From positions 4,273,501 to 4,337,500 of the forward strand of contig NZ_JAPEPX010000001.1 of NCBI RefSeq assembly GCF_026339935.1: a stretch of DNA of 64,000 nucleotides, read 5' to 3'. Below are positions 36,401-43,607 of this stretch, in pieces. Under the pieces are notes generated by a model that made no database searches, was not told the DNA's origin, and saw only the letters and a program-made list of their open reading frames with translations. Within the stretch, counting starts at the first letter, position 1, and every line of letters starts with the position of its first letter. The position numbers and the translations under genes are program-made. This DNA is from Streptomyces sp. NBC_01551. Its GTDB lineage: Bacteria > Actinomycetota > Actinomycetes > Streptomycetales > Streptomycetaceae.

Positions 36401-36562
36401 CCGGGCGACCACCTCGTCGTTCGTCGCCGCCTCCAGCAGCACCTTCACCGCGACGGCCCGCTCCAGATCCAGGTCGTGCCCGCGCCACACCTCGCCCATG
36501 CCGCCCTGGCCGAGCCGCTGGTCCAGCCGGTAACGGCCCGCCAGTTGATCCCCCACCCGCAC
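33482..36562 (-). CDS. Serine/threonine protein kinase with PQQ-type beta-propeller domain
   Basis: 1026 aa. The kinase domain is at about 9-275: P-loop GQGGMGEV (18-25), K40, HRDLKPGN with catalytic D134, DFG at 162-164, and FGTPPYMAPEQWRG. A 12-residue Gly/Ser-rich insert (145-156) just before the DFG strand looks derived from a DNA repeat (see 36096-36131). A helical middle of about 300-600 (TPR-like in pattern, Ala/Arg-rich) is followed by a PQQ/YVTN propeller at about 640-1026 with blades such as LVLCGARGELVALDRATGATVWRRPV. There is no transmembrane helix. GTG 36562 has AGGGGG 8 nt upstream; ATG 36610 would add 16 residues. The target is unknown. Confidence 0.82.
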   Translation of the reverse strand: MRVGDQLAGRYRLDQRLGQGGMGEVWRGHDLDLERAVAVKVLLEAATNDEVVARFRREATIGARLQHPGITVVHDVGRQDGRLFIVMELLSGEDLASVLARSPGGLPERTALDLAAQTAEALSAAHEQAVVHRDLKPGNLFLLSGGTSRAEGSGGGRLKICDFGIAHSSDATAGWTVTGRIFGTPPYMAPEQWRGEAVDARCDLYALGCVLYALLSGEPPFGSAEGPYVLMRRHIEDEPEPLAVGPELNALVRALLAKSPADRPESAQAVGKTLRGLLGGPGGVSPDGSGASAAGPETRESVREFVRGLLLEAVDELEELERDSGDVWHGHPSVEVLARAADAAARFDAGLAERLLASAELSAWRADSGSGVTVARRLTALARHTGPHAPARTERLLTAAEQALFTVFPPGRHGPLASVAEELARVAPERAAVLARRHFGDVPPDGVSDERIWLRVAEGAARTDPARLDAYLELIPVPWQRASAKEAAELAAAVAVAAHDPEPALRLIERMPGGDRRVEALCEVAAALRVAGHPGELFVERAEQEFALLARQHSARGGPVRGPADPEVADARAALERARARLRPLDPAAARERAAAARAGHEPRSRVRELTRIALECVGDQPWLSEVAAGPGTPPARERAFLPGATPGRVRPGVAPGEIRWRAAVGPGMLPGLLPGRGQVSPAALHAAGECVVWSERDAVGSVWAATGAGRWSAYADEGVPARPLPNSLRADGPRARVRCAADADSAVVAVEAPDGPGVRLLAREPEDGRVRWWRDLPETRMGQGPALTLAGGLVLCGARGELVALDRATGATVWRRPVQGGGSRGPVVSGDCLVLADGLLLTALRAADGQPLWSWPRNNHVPGPRLPGGPVHVMDGNTVRALRRHDGRELWRFEAGSPAPRPLVEGGVVYAAVFRPEEGWDVVYALHAESGAVLWQQRVVRRGGPACALEPLGIRRGVLYVKSSDAGRGGLLGRTRRAPFLTGLELSTGKPVWQWDRPGPYTVGALLSADGIVLTTPELTAIALP
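36096..36131. repeat. 36-nt GC-rich repeat element inserted in frame in the kinase gene
   Basis: On the coding strand it reads GGGGGTACCTCCCGTGCCG, then AAGGCTCTGGGGGAGG, with self-complementary CCTCCC/GGGAGG and GCC-TTC-GGC parts. It encodes GGTSRAEGSGGG. Related kinases run straight from the GN-L-F-L strand to LKICDFG. I recall similar elements as frequent in Streptomyces genomes. Confidence 0.5.
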
Positions 36563-36642
36563 CGCGCATGCCCCCTGACTCCACGTCAACGACGTCTCCC
36601 CAGGGGGCATTGTGTACCGCCAAGTGAACGGCCGGGGGGGCG

Positions 36643-37416
36643 CTACGGGGCGCTGCGCCGACGGATCTTGCTTCCCAGCCACACCAGCGGGTCGTACTTG
36701 CGGTCCACGGCCCGTTCCTTCAGCGGGATCAGCGCGTTGTCGGTGATCTTGATGCCCTCGGGGCAGACCTCCGTACAGCACTTGGTGATGTTGCAGTAGC
36801 CGAGCCCGTGCTCCTCCTGGGCGGTGCGCTTGCGGTCCAGGCCGGCCTCCCGCGCCGCGTCCAGCGGGTGCATGTCCAGCTCGGCCACCCGCATCAGGAA
36901 GCGCGGGCCGGCGAACGCCGGCTTGTTCTCCTCGTGGTCACGCACCACGTGGCAGGTGTCCTGGCACAGGAAGCACTCGATGCACTTGCGGAACTCCTGC
37001 GAGCGCTCCACGTCCACCTGCTGCATGCGGTACGCGCCCGGGGCCACCCCCTCCGGCGGCACGAACGCCGGGACCTCCCGCGCCTTGCGGTAGTTGAACG
37101 ACACGTCCGTCACCAGGTCCCGGATCACCGGGAAGGCACGCAGGGGGGTGACGGTGATCGTCTCCTCCCGTGTGAAGGTCGACATCCGCGTCATGCACAT
37201 CAGCCGCGGCCGCCCGTTGACCTCCGCGCTGCAGGAGCCGCACTTGCCGGCCTTGCAGTTCCAGCGGACCGCGAGGTCCGAGGCCTGGGTCGCCTGCAGG
37301 CGGTGGACGATGTCGAGCACCACCTCACCGTCGTGCACCTCGACGGTGAAGTCCCGCAGCTCGCCGCCCTCCGCGTCGCCCCGCCAGATCCGGAAGCGGG
37401 CGTCGTAGTCAGTCAC
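36643..37416 (-). CDS. sdhB: Succinate dehydrogenase / fumarate reductase iron-sulfur subunit
   Basis: 257 aa. The [2Fe-2S] domain cysteines are in WNCKAGKCGSCSAEV and RLMC (about 60-90). The second domain holds CIECFLCQDTC and the late CCTEVCPEGI for the [4Fe-4S] and [3Fe-4S] clusters. It passes electrons between the flavoprotein and the membrane quinone site. GTG 37416 overlaps the sdhA stop (GTGA), so translation is coupled. Order on the minus strand is sdhC-sdhA-sdhB. The gene is longer in its loop regions than E. coli SdhB, matching the actinobacterial second-type enzyme. Confidence 0.92.
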   Translation of the reverse strand: MTDYDARFRIWRGDAEGGELRDFTVEVHDGEVVLDIVHRLQATQASDLAVRWNCKAGKCGSCSAEVNGRPRLMCMTRMSTFTREETITVTPLRAFPVIRDLVTDVSFNYRKAREVPAFVPPEGVAPGAYRMQQVDVERSQEFRKCIECFLCQDTCHVVRDHEENKPAFAGPRFLMRVAELDMHPLDAAREAGLDRKRTAQEEHGLGYCNITKCCTEVCPEGIKITDNALIPLKERAVDRKYDPLVWLGSKIRRRSAP

Positions 37417-39326
37417 TCGTAGAGCTCCTCTTCGGCGAGGTACTTGACCAGCTCGTCCTTCTCGAAGAGGGCGAGCAGGTCGGGGCGGATGGGTTCGGTA
37501 CGGGTGCGGACGAGGGCGATCCGGTCGGCTGCCGGATCGGCGGGCACCGGGTCCACGGGGCGGCACAGGAGGTTGACCGGGCGCCAGTCCCGCTCCATCG
37601 ACGGGCAGTCCTCGCGGGTGTGGCCGCCGCGGCTCTCGGTGCGCTCCAGGGCCGCGCGGGCCACGCACTCGCTGACCAGCAGCATGTTCCGCAGGTCGAG
37701 CGCGAGGTGCCAGCCCGGGTTGAACTGCCGGTGCCCCTCGACGCCGGCGCGGGCCGCGCGGACGCGCAGGGCCGCGAGTTTCTCCAGGGCCTCGGCCATC
37801 TCGCCCTCGCGGCGGATGATGCCGACCAGGTCGTTCATGGTCGTCTGGAGCTCCTGGTGGAGCGTGTACGGGTTCTCCGCGCCCTCGGCGGCGTGGAACG
37901 GGGCCAGCGCCTCCTGCGCCGCCGCGTCGATCTCGGTCTGGGAGACCGCCGGGCGCCCCGCGGACGTGGCGTACCGCGCCGCGTGCAGCCCGGCCCGGCG
38001 GCCGAAGACCAGCAGGTCGGAGAGGGAGTTGCCGCCGAGCCGGTTCGAGCCGTGCATCCCGCCCGCGACCTCGCCCGCCGCGAAGAGCCCCGGGACACCG
38101 ACGGTGGCGGCGGATTCCGAGTCGACCGCGATGCCGCCCATCACGTAGTGGCAGGTCGGGCCGACCTCCATCGGCTCGGCGGTGATGTCCACGTCCGCCA
38201 GCTCCTTGAACTGGTGGTACATGGACGGCAGCCGCCGCTTGATCCTCTCGGCCGGCATCCGGGTGGACACGTCGAGGAACACCCCGCCGTGCGGGGAGCC
38301 GCGGCCCGCCTTGACCTCGGAGTTGATGGCCCGGGCCACCTCGTCGCGGGGGAGCAGCTCGGGCGGACGCCGGTTGTGGTCCGGGTCCTCGTACCAGCGG
38401 TCGCCCTCCGCCTCGGACTCGGCGTACTTCTCCTTGAAGACGTCCGGAACGTAGTCGAACATGAACCGCTTGCCCTCGGAGTTGCGCAGCACCCCGCCGT
38501 CACCGCGAACGGACTCGGTGACGAGGATGCCCTTGACCGAGGGCGGCCAGACCATGCCGGTCGGGTGGAACTGCACGAACTCCATGTTCAGCAGGGGCGC
38601 CCCGGCGAGCAGGGCCAGCGCGTGGCCGTCGCCGGTGTACTCCCAGGAGTTGGACGTCGTCTTGAAGGACTTGCCGATCCCGCCCGTGGCCAGGACCACC
38701 GCCGGGGCCTCCAGGACGAAGAACCGGCCGGACTCGCGCTCGTAGCAGAAGGCCCCCGAGACCCTCTGTCCGTCCCCCGGGCCGCGATCCTTCAAGACCC
38801 TGGTGACCGTGCACTCCTGGAAGACCTTGAGGCGGGCCTCGTAGTCCCCGTACTCCTTGAAGTCCTCCTGCTGGAGCTGGACGATCTTCTGCTGGAGGGT
38901 GCGGATCAGCTCCAGGCCGGTCCGGTCGCCCACGTGCGCGAGGCGCGGGTACTCGTGGCCGCCGAAGTTGCGCTGGGAGATCTTCCCGTCGGGCGTGCGG
39001 TCGAAGAGCGCGCCCCAGGTCTCCAGCTCCCAGACCCGGTCCGGGGCCTCCTTCGCGTGCAGCTCCGCCATCCGCCACTGGTTGAGGAACTTGCCGCCGC
39101 GCATGGTGTCGCGGAAGTGCACCTGCCAGTTGTCGCCCTCGTTGACGTTGCCCATGGAGGCGGCGATCCCGCCCTCCGCCATCACCGTGTGGGCCTTGCC
39201 GAACAGGGACTTGCAGATCACGGCCGTTCGGGCACCCCGCTCGCGGGCCTCGATCGCGGCCCGCAGCCCGGCGCCGCCCGCCCCGACCACGACCACGTCC
39301 CACTGCTGCCGGTCGACTTGAGCCAT
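37413..39326 (-). CDS. sdhA: Succinate dehydrogenase / fumarate reductase flavoprotein subunit
   Basis: 637 aa. FAD-binding Rossmann motif VVVVGAGGAGLRAAIEARE (about 10-28), the His for covalent FAD in the FGKAHTVMAEGGIAAS region, substrate-site segments HPTGMVWPP and GSNRLGGNSLSDLLVFGRRAG, and a C-terminal helical domain with ESRGGHTREDCP. It oxidises succinate to fumarate or works in reverse. It starts 2 nt after the sdhC stop and overlaps sdhB. Its size and the five-helix partner suggest the diheme (b558-like) class. Confidence 0.94.
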   Translation of the reverse strand: MAQVDRQQWDVVVVGAGGAGLRAAIEARERGARTAVICKSLFGKAHTVMAEGGIAASMGNVNEGDNWQVHFRDTMRGGKFLNQWRMAELHAKEAPDRVWELETWGALFDRTPDGKISQRNFGGHEYPRLAHVGDRTGLELIRTLQQKIVQLQQEDFKEYGDYEARLKVFQECTVTRVLKDRGPGDGQRVSGAFCYERESGRFFVLEAPAVVLATGGIGKSFKTTSNSWEYTGDGHALALLAGAPLLNMEFVQFHPTGMVWPPSVKGILVTESVRGDGGVLRNSEGKRFMFDYVPDVFKEKYAESEAEGDRWYEDPDHNRRPPELLPRDEVARAINSEVKAGRGSPHGGVFLDVSTRMPAERIKRRLPSMYHQFKELADVDITAEPMEVGPTCHYVMGGIAVDSESAATVGVPGLFAAGEVAGGMHGSNRLGGNSLSDLLVFGRRAGLHAARYATSAGRPAVSQTEIDAAAQEALAPFHAAEGAENPYTLHQELQTTMNDLVGIIRREGEMAEALEKLAALRVRAARAGVEGHRQFNPGWHLALDLRNMLLVSECVARAALERTESRGGHTREDCPSMERDWRPVNLLCRPVDPVPADPAADRIALVRTRTEPIRPDLLALFEKDELVKYLAEEELYE

Positions 39327-39327
39327 C

Positions 39328-40149
39328 TCAGAAGAACCTCGGATCGGTGAAGGTGCCGCTGGCCAGCAGGTACACGTAGAAGTCGCACAGGGCCACGCTG
39401 ATCAGGGAGGCCCACGCCAGTTGCATGTGACGGGTGTTGAGGCGGCTGACCCAGCCCCACGCGCGGTAGCGCACCGGGTGCTTGGAGAAGTGCTTCAGGC
39501 GGCCGCCCATGATGTGCCGGCAGGAGTGGCAGGACAGCGTGTACGCCCAGATCAGCGTGATGTTGACCAGGAACAGCAGGGTTCCCAGGCCCATGTGGCC
39601 CCACGCGTACTGCTCGTCGCGGAAGGTCAGCGCCGTGTCGTACGTGAGGATGCCCGCGACCGGCAGCGCCGCGTAGAAGAAGTACCGGTGCGCGTTCTGG
39701 AGGATCAGCGGGAAGCGGGTCTCGCCGGTGTACTTCGCGTGCGGCTCGGCGACGGCGCAGGCGGGCGGCGAGGCCCAGAAGCCCCGGTAGTAGGCCTTGC
39801 GGTAGTAGTAGCAGGTCAGCCGGAAGCCGAGCGGGAAGACCAGGATCAGCAGGGCGGGGGACAGGCCCCACCAGCTGCCGAAGAGGTCGAGGTTGGGCCC
39901 GCCGCGCATCTCCTCGCAGTTCTCCGCCAGACACGGGGAGTAGAACGGGGAGACGTACGGGGCGGCGTAGTAGTCGGCGTTGGCGAAGGCCCGCCAGGTC
40001 GAGTAGACGATGAACGCGAGCAGCCCGGCCGCGGTGCCGGCGGGGGCGAGCCACCACCGGTCGGTCCGCAGGTGCCGGGCCGCGATCGCGGCGCGGGAGG
40101 GGCCGTGGACGCCGGTCAGCTGTTGGGGTGGTTCCGTGCCTGTGGCCAA
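39328..40149 (-). CDS. sdhC: Succinate dehydrogenase / fumarate reductase membrane anchor (cytochrome b-like)
   Basis: 273 aa with five or six hydrophobic segments and several conserved-looking histidines suited to heme ligation (NAHRYFF, WGHMGLG, CHSCRHIMGG, KHFSKHP). A single long anchor, in place of separate SdhC and SdhD, is typical of the second actinobacterial Sdh system. The start is TTG 40149 (L-A-T-G-T-E-P-P), with GGAG 6 nt upstream; there is no in-frame ATG before the first helix. First gene of the sdhCAB operon. Confidence 0.83.
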   Translation of the reverse strand: MATGTEPPQQLTGVHGPSRAAIAARHLRTDRWWLAPAGTAAGLLAFIVYSTWRAFANADYYAAPYVSPFYSPCLAENCEEMRGGPNLDLFGSWWGLSPALLILVFPLGFRLTCYYYRKAYYRGFWASPPACAVAEPHAKYTGETRFPLILQNAHRYFFYAALPVAGILTYDTALTFRDEQYAWGHMGLGTLLFLVNITLIWAYTLSCHSCRHIMGGRLKHFSKHPVRYRAWGWVSRLNTRHMQLAWASLISVALCDFYVYLLASGTFTDPRFF

Positions 40150-40186
40150 AAGGGACTCCGGGAGGAGTGATGAGGGGTGACCCAGG

Positions 40187-40215
40187 AGGCCCAGCCGCGG
40201 GAGGCGGCTGGGCCT
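40187..40215 (-). terminator. Hairpin between the 73-aa gene and sdhC
   Basis: AGGCCCAGCCGC pairs perfectly with GCGGCTGGGCCT (12 bp, loop GGGAG), 43 nt downstream of the small gene's stop and 38 nt before the sdhC start. It probably ends the small transcript or attenuates read-through into sdh. Confidence 0.65.
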
Positions 40216-40257
40216 GGAGGGATGTACGGGGTGAGCGGTGGGTGCGGGGGTTCCTCG

Positions 40258-40479
40258 TCAGGGGGCGCGGCGGTCGCGCGCGCCGAGCCCCTCGTCGTCG
40301 GAGTCCGTCCACAGCGAGCTGTCGTACGGCGTGTCCGGGACGGTGACCATCCCCGCCGGGCCCGGAGGCTTCGGCGCGGCCGGGGCCTGCCGGGCGACGT
40401 CCTTCTCCAGCTGCTCCACCGAACGGACCAGCTCGTTCAGATTCCGTCGTACGGCGGTCAAATCGTCTTGCAGGGACAT
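40258..40479 (-). CDS. Small conserved hypothetical protein with helical N-terminus
   Basis: 73 aa. Residues 1-30 (MSLQDDLTAVRRNLNELVRSVEQLEKDVAR) form a charged amphipathic or coiled-coil helix. The rest is a Pro/Ala linker and the segment MVTVPDTPYDSSLWTDSDDEGLG, a pattern I recall in small streptomycete proteins at this locus. Function unknown. ATG 40479 has GAGGG upstream. It lies upstream of sdhC on the same strand, separated by a hairpin. Confidence 0.7.
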   Translation of the reverse strand: MSLQDDLTAVRRNLNELVRSVEQLEKDVARQAPAAPKPPGPAGMVTVPDTPYDSSLWTDSDDEGLGARDRRAP

Positions 40480-40768
40480 GACTTGCCCTCACTTCCGCAG
40501 GGTGCGGTGGCAACGCTCATGTGCGCCTGCGAGTGTCGCGCTTCCCGTCCCCGGTTGTGAAGGGACGTGCAGCGATTGCGGGCGCGCAGGCGCGATCTGT
40601 GCGCCCCTCCCTGCCCCCATTCTCATCCCTCTCCCGGGGGACCGCGCGTCAGTTCCCGGGTGTGACCGCAAGCCGGATTGGTCCGCACGGGTGGGGTTAG
40701 CGGCGTGGCGCGGGCCCCCTGCGGGAGGTGTGGCGGGCTGTGGATTTCAGTGGGTTTCGGCACCCAGT

Positions 40769-40801
40769 GTGATCAGCTCCATATACCGCCAAACGTGATC
40801 A
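40769..40801. promoter_or_regulatory. Two GTGATCA sites flanking a TATA-like stretch
   Basis: GTGATCA occurs at 40769-40775 and 40795-40801, 26 nt apart (about 2.5 helical turns), with CCATATACC between. It sits 50-82 nt upstream of the SBP start. The rest of the 371-nt divergent gap (40480-40850) shows nothing else I can name. Confidence 0.4.
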
Positions 40802-40850
40802 AGACACCTGAGCCCCCGCTTCCCCACGCCCCGCCCCGGAGGTACCACCC

Positions 40851-43277
40851 ATGTCCCAGAGAAGGCGCAGGTCCTTGGCGCTGCTGACCTCGGGAGTCCT
40901 CGCACTGCCGCTGCTCGCGGGCTGCGGCGCGGGTGAGGAGGAGGGCGGTCCCGTCGCCGCCGGACAGGACATCGCGACGACCTCCCGCGACCAGGTCGCC
41001 GACGGCGGGGTCCTGCGCTGGGCCGTGGACACCCTCCCCGACACCCTGAACACCTTCCAGGCCGACGCCGACGCCACCACCGCCCGGATCGCCGGGGCGG
41101 TGCTGCCGCAGCTGTTCGTACTCGACGCCAAGGGCCAGCCGGTGGCCAATGCGGACTACCTGGAAAAGGCCGAGATCGTCGCCCGCGAGCCCAAGCAGGT
41201 CGTCCTGTACAAGCTCAACCAGAAGGCGGTGTGGAGCGACGGCAGGGAGATCGGCGCCGCCGACTTCGTCGCCCAGTGGCGGGCCCTGAACGGCAAGGAC
41301 TCGGCCTACTGGACGGCCCGCAACGCCGGGTACGAGCGGATCGAGAAGATCGAGCGCGGCAAGAACGACCTGGAGGTCAAGGTCACCTTCGCCAAGCCGT
41401 ACACCGACTGGCGCTCCCTGTTCACGCCGCTCTACCCGAAGCAGGTCACGGGCACCCCGGACGCCTTCAACGAGGGGGCCCGCGGCGCCCTCAAGGTCAC
41501 CGCCGGACCCTTCAACCTCGGCGCGATCGACAAGAAGACCGGCACCGTGGCCCTGACCCGCAGCGCCCGCTGGTGGGGGCGGCCCGCCAAGCTGGACACG
41601 CTGGTGCTGACGGCGGTGCCCCGGGCCGAGCGCCCGGCCGCGCTGGCCGCCGGCCGGCTCGACCTCGCGGAGATCGACCGCGCGGGCGCCGACCGGATCG
41701 CCCTGGCGCACCGGGACGCCGAGCGGGCCAAGGGGGCGAAGGGGGCCGCCGGGGCTCCCGCCGCCGGGGCGGCCGCCGCCCCGGCCCACGGGCCCGGCGC
41801 CTCGGTGACCGCCGCACAGGCCACGATGTCCTGGGCGATCGCGTACGGGGCGGACGAGGAGCGGGCCAAGGAGGAGCAGGCCAGCCGCGCGAAGAGCGCC
41901 GCCGACGCCAAGAAGTACGCCGAGGAGCAGATCGCCCTGCGCACCTTCGCCGTCCGCCGTTCCCTGGAGCCGGCCTACACCCAGCTCGCCATGAACGGGG
42001 CCTCGGGGCCGCTGGCCGACGAGCGGGTCCGGCGGGCGGTGGCCCGGGCCCTGGACCGCAAGGCTCTGGCCGAGATCGTGCTCAAGCCGCTGGGGCTGCC
42101 GGCCAAGCCGGTCGGCAGCCACCTGGCGCTGGCCGGGCAGCGGGCGTACGCCGACAACAGCGACGCCCTCGGCGGCCAGGACACCCAGGCGGCCCAGGCC
42201 CTGCTCGCGGACGCGGGCTGGCGCCGGGGCGGCAAGCTGACGGAGCCCTCGGGCGCAAAGGCGGGCCCCGAGTCGAGCACCGAGGACGACGGGAAGACCC
42301 CGTCCGGGCCGGGCACCGGCAACGACGGCCTGTACATCGTGGGCCAGGACGACGAGCGCAACGGCGACGAGCGGGGTGGCGGGGAGCGGGGCGGCGAGGG
42401 CCGGCCGGCATCCGACCCCGGCCTGACCCCGGCGCTGGTGGCGGCCCCGCTCGCGGCGCAGCAGGAGGCCTGGCTGCGGGCCCAGGCGGACGCGGCGCGA
42501 GCCGCCGCCGACGAGGGCGGCACCGAGGACGCGGTGGGCACGGCCGACGCGGCGGGCACGGCCGGAGCCGAGGACGCTGCGGACGCGGACGCCAAGGGCA
42601 CGGCCGACGCCAAGGGCGCCCCGGCCCGCGACGGGGCCGATTCCACCAAGGCCTCCCCGGCCCCGGCCCCGGCCAAGCAGGCCCGTACCTCCGGCGCCAT
42701 GCTGGCCAAGGACGGCAAGGCGCTCAGCCTGCGCTTCGTCCTCCCGTCGGGCCCGGGCTCGGAGTCCCTGCGCGCGGTCGGCGAGCGGATCGCCCGGATG
42801 CTCCAGAAGATCGGCATCCACGCCGAGCTGAAGAAGGTGGCCGACGAGAGCTTCTTCAAGGACCACATCGCCTCGGGCCAGTACGACCTGGCGCTCTACT
42901 CCTGGCCCGCGACGGCCTACCCGGCCACCGACGCGCGGCCGATCTTCGCCAAGCCGGAGCCGGCCGCCGACGGCTCGCTCCTCGTCGAACAGAACTACAC
43001 CCGGGTCGGCACCGACCACATCGACCAGCTGTTCGACCAGGCGGTCGGCGAGCTGGACGAGGCGGCCTCCCGCGAGCTGATGCGCAAGGCCGACGCCCGG
43101 ATCTGGGCAGCGGCCGGCTCCATCCCGCTCTACCAGCGCCCCGAGCTGGTGGCGGTCAAGCCGAGCCTGGTCAACGCGGGTGCCTTCGGCCTCGGCGCTC
43201 CCGCCTTCCAGGACATCGGCTGGAAGAAGCCCCCGGTGGCCAAGGAGAAGAACGCCAACGGCAAAGAGAAGAAGTAG
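40851..43277 (+). CDS. Peptide-type solute-binding lipoprotein (SBP_bac_5) with low-complexity insertions
   Basis: 808 aa, much longer than the usual 500-600. Lipoprotein signal ending LLAGC, with lipid-modified C25. Binding-protein landmarks: VLRWAVDTLPDTLNTFQADAD, KAVWSDGREIGAADFVAQW, PLADERVRRAVARALDRKALAE and SFFKDHIASGQYDLALYSWPA. Two Ala/Gly/Glu/Asp-rich insertions interrupt the fold, a short one near 287-320 and a long one near 460-616. ATG 40851. It stands alone with its own terminator, without permease genes, so it may serve as an orphan receptor for one of the downstream transporters. Confidence 0.85.
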   Translation: MSQRRRRSLALLTSGVLALPLLAGCGAGEEEGGPVAAGQDIATTSRDQVADGGVLRWAVDTLPDTLNTFQADADATTARIAGAVLPQLFVLDAKGQPVANADYLEKAEIVAREPKQVVLYKLNQKAVWSDGREIGAADFVAQWRALNGKDSAYWTARNAGYERIEKIERGKNDLEVKVTFAKPYTDWRSLFTPLYPKQVTGTPDAFNEGARGALKVTAGPFNLGAIDKKTGTVALTRSARWWGRPAKLDTLVLTAVPRAERPAALAAGRLDLAEIDRAGADRIALAHRDAERAKGAKGAAGAPAAGAAAAPAHGPGASVTAAQATMSWAIAYGADEERAKEEQASRAKSAADAKKYAEEQIALRTFAVRRSLEPAYTQLAMNGASGPLADERVRRAVARALDRKALAEIVLKPLGLPAKPVGSHLALAGQRAYADNSDALGGQDTQAAQALLADAGWRRGGKLTEPSGAKAGPESSTEDDGKTPSGPGTGNDGLYIVGQDDERNGDERGGGERGGEGRPASDPGLTPALVAAPLAAQQEAWLRAQADAARAAADEGGTEDAVGTADAAGTAGAEDAADADAKGTADAKGAPARDGADSTKASPAPAPAKQARTSGAMLAKDGKALSLRFVLPSGPGSESLRAVGERIARMLQKIGIHAELKKVADESFFKDHIASGQYDLALYSWPATAYPATDARPIFAKPEPAADGSLLVEQNYTRVGTDHIDQLFDQAVGELDEAASRELMRKADARIWAAAGSIPLYQRPELVAVKPSLVNAGAFGLGAPAFQDIGWKKPPVAKEKNANGKEKK

Positions 43278-43338
43278 TGACAAAGAGGGGCCAGTCAGGT
43301 TGACCCACGGGTAGCAAGCTCAGATGTGACTCAATTCG

Positions 43339-43367
43339 CTTGCCCGCCGGGCACCCCGGCGGGCAAG
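43339..43367 (+). terminator. Terminator after the orphan binding-protein gene
   Basis: CTTGCCCGCCGG pairs perfectly with CCGGCGGGCAAG (12 bp, loop GCACC), about 60 nt after the stop. Between it and typA (43368-43607) I see TTGACA at 43472-43477 but no convincing -10 at correct spacing. Confidence 0.8.
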
Positions 43368-43607
43368 GTCGTGCATACCCGTTGACCCGCGTGTTTTCCC
43401 GTAGTTCCACCGCACCACCGATGCCCGGGACCCCCCACCCCAGACCCGGCTCTGCTCAGTCGTCCGGCCTCTTGACAGACCCCCCGGCGGGCGGTTCCCG
43501 CCACGCGACGTACGATGGGGTAAGGCCGTGGCAGGTTTTCCGCCCGGTCGAGGCGCGCGTGCCGGACCGTACGCGACGCCATCCACGATCCCGGGAGAAG
43601 CGCCGAA

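Noticed and set aside
33482..36781. Kinase start at 36781
   Set aside because: The extra residues have no kinase similarity and run into the sdhB 3' end. GTG 36562 has a good AGGGGG site and gives the normal short lead into the kinase domain.
43472..43516. TTGACA and TACGAT as a typA promoter
   Set aside because: The hexamers are 33 nt apart, far beyond the 16-19 nt needed.
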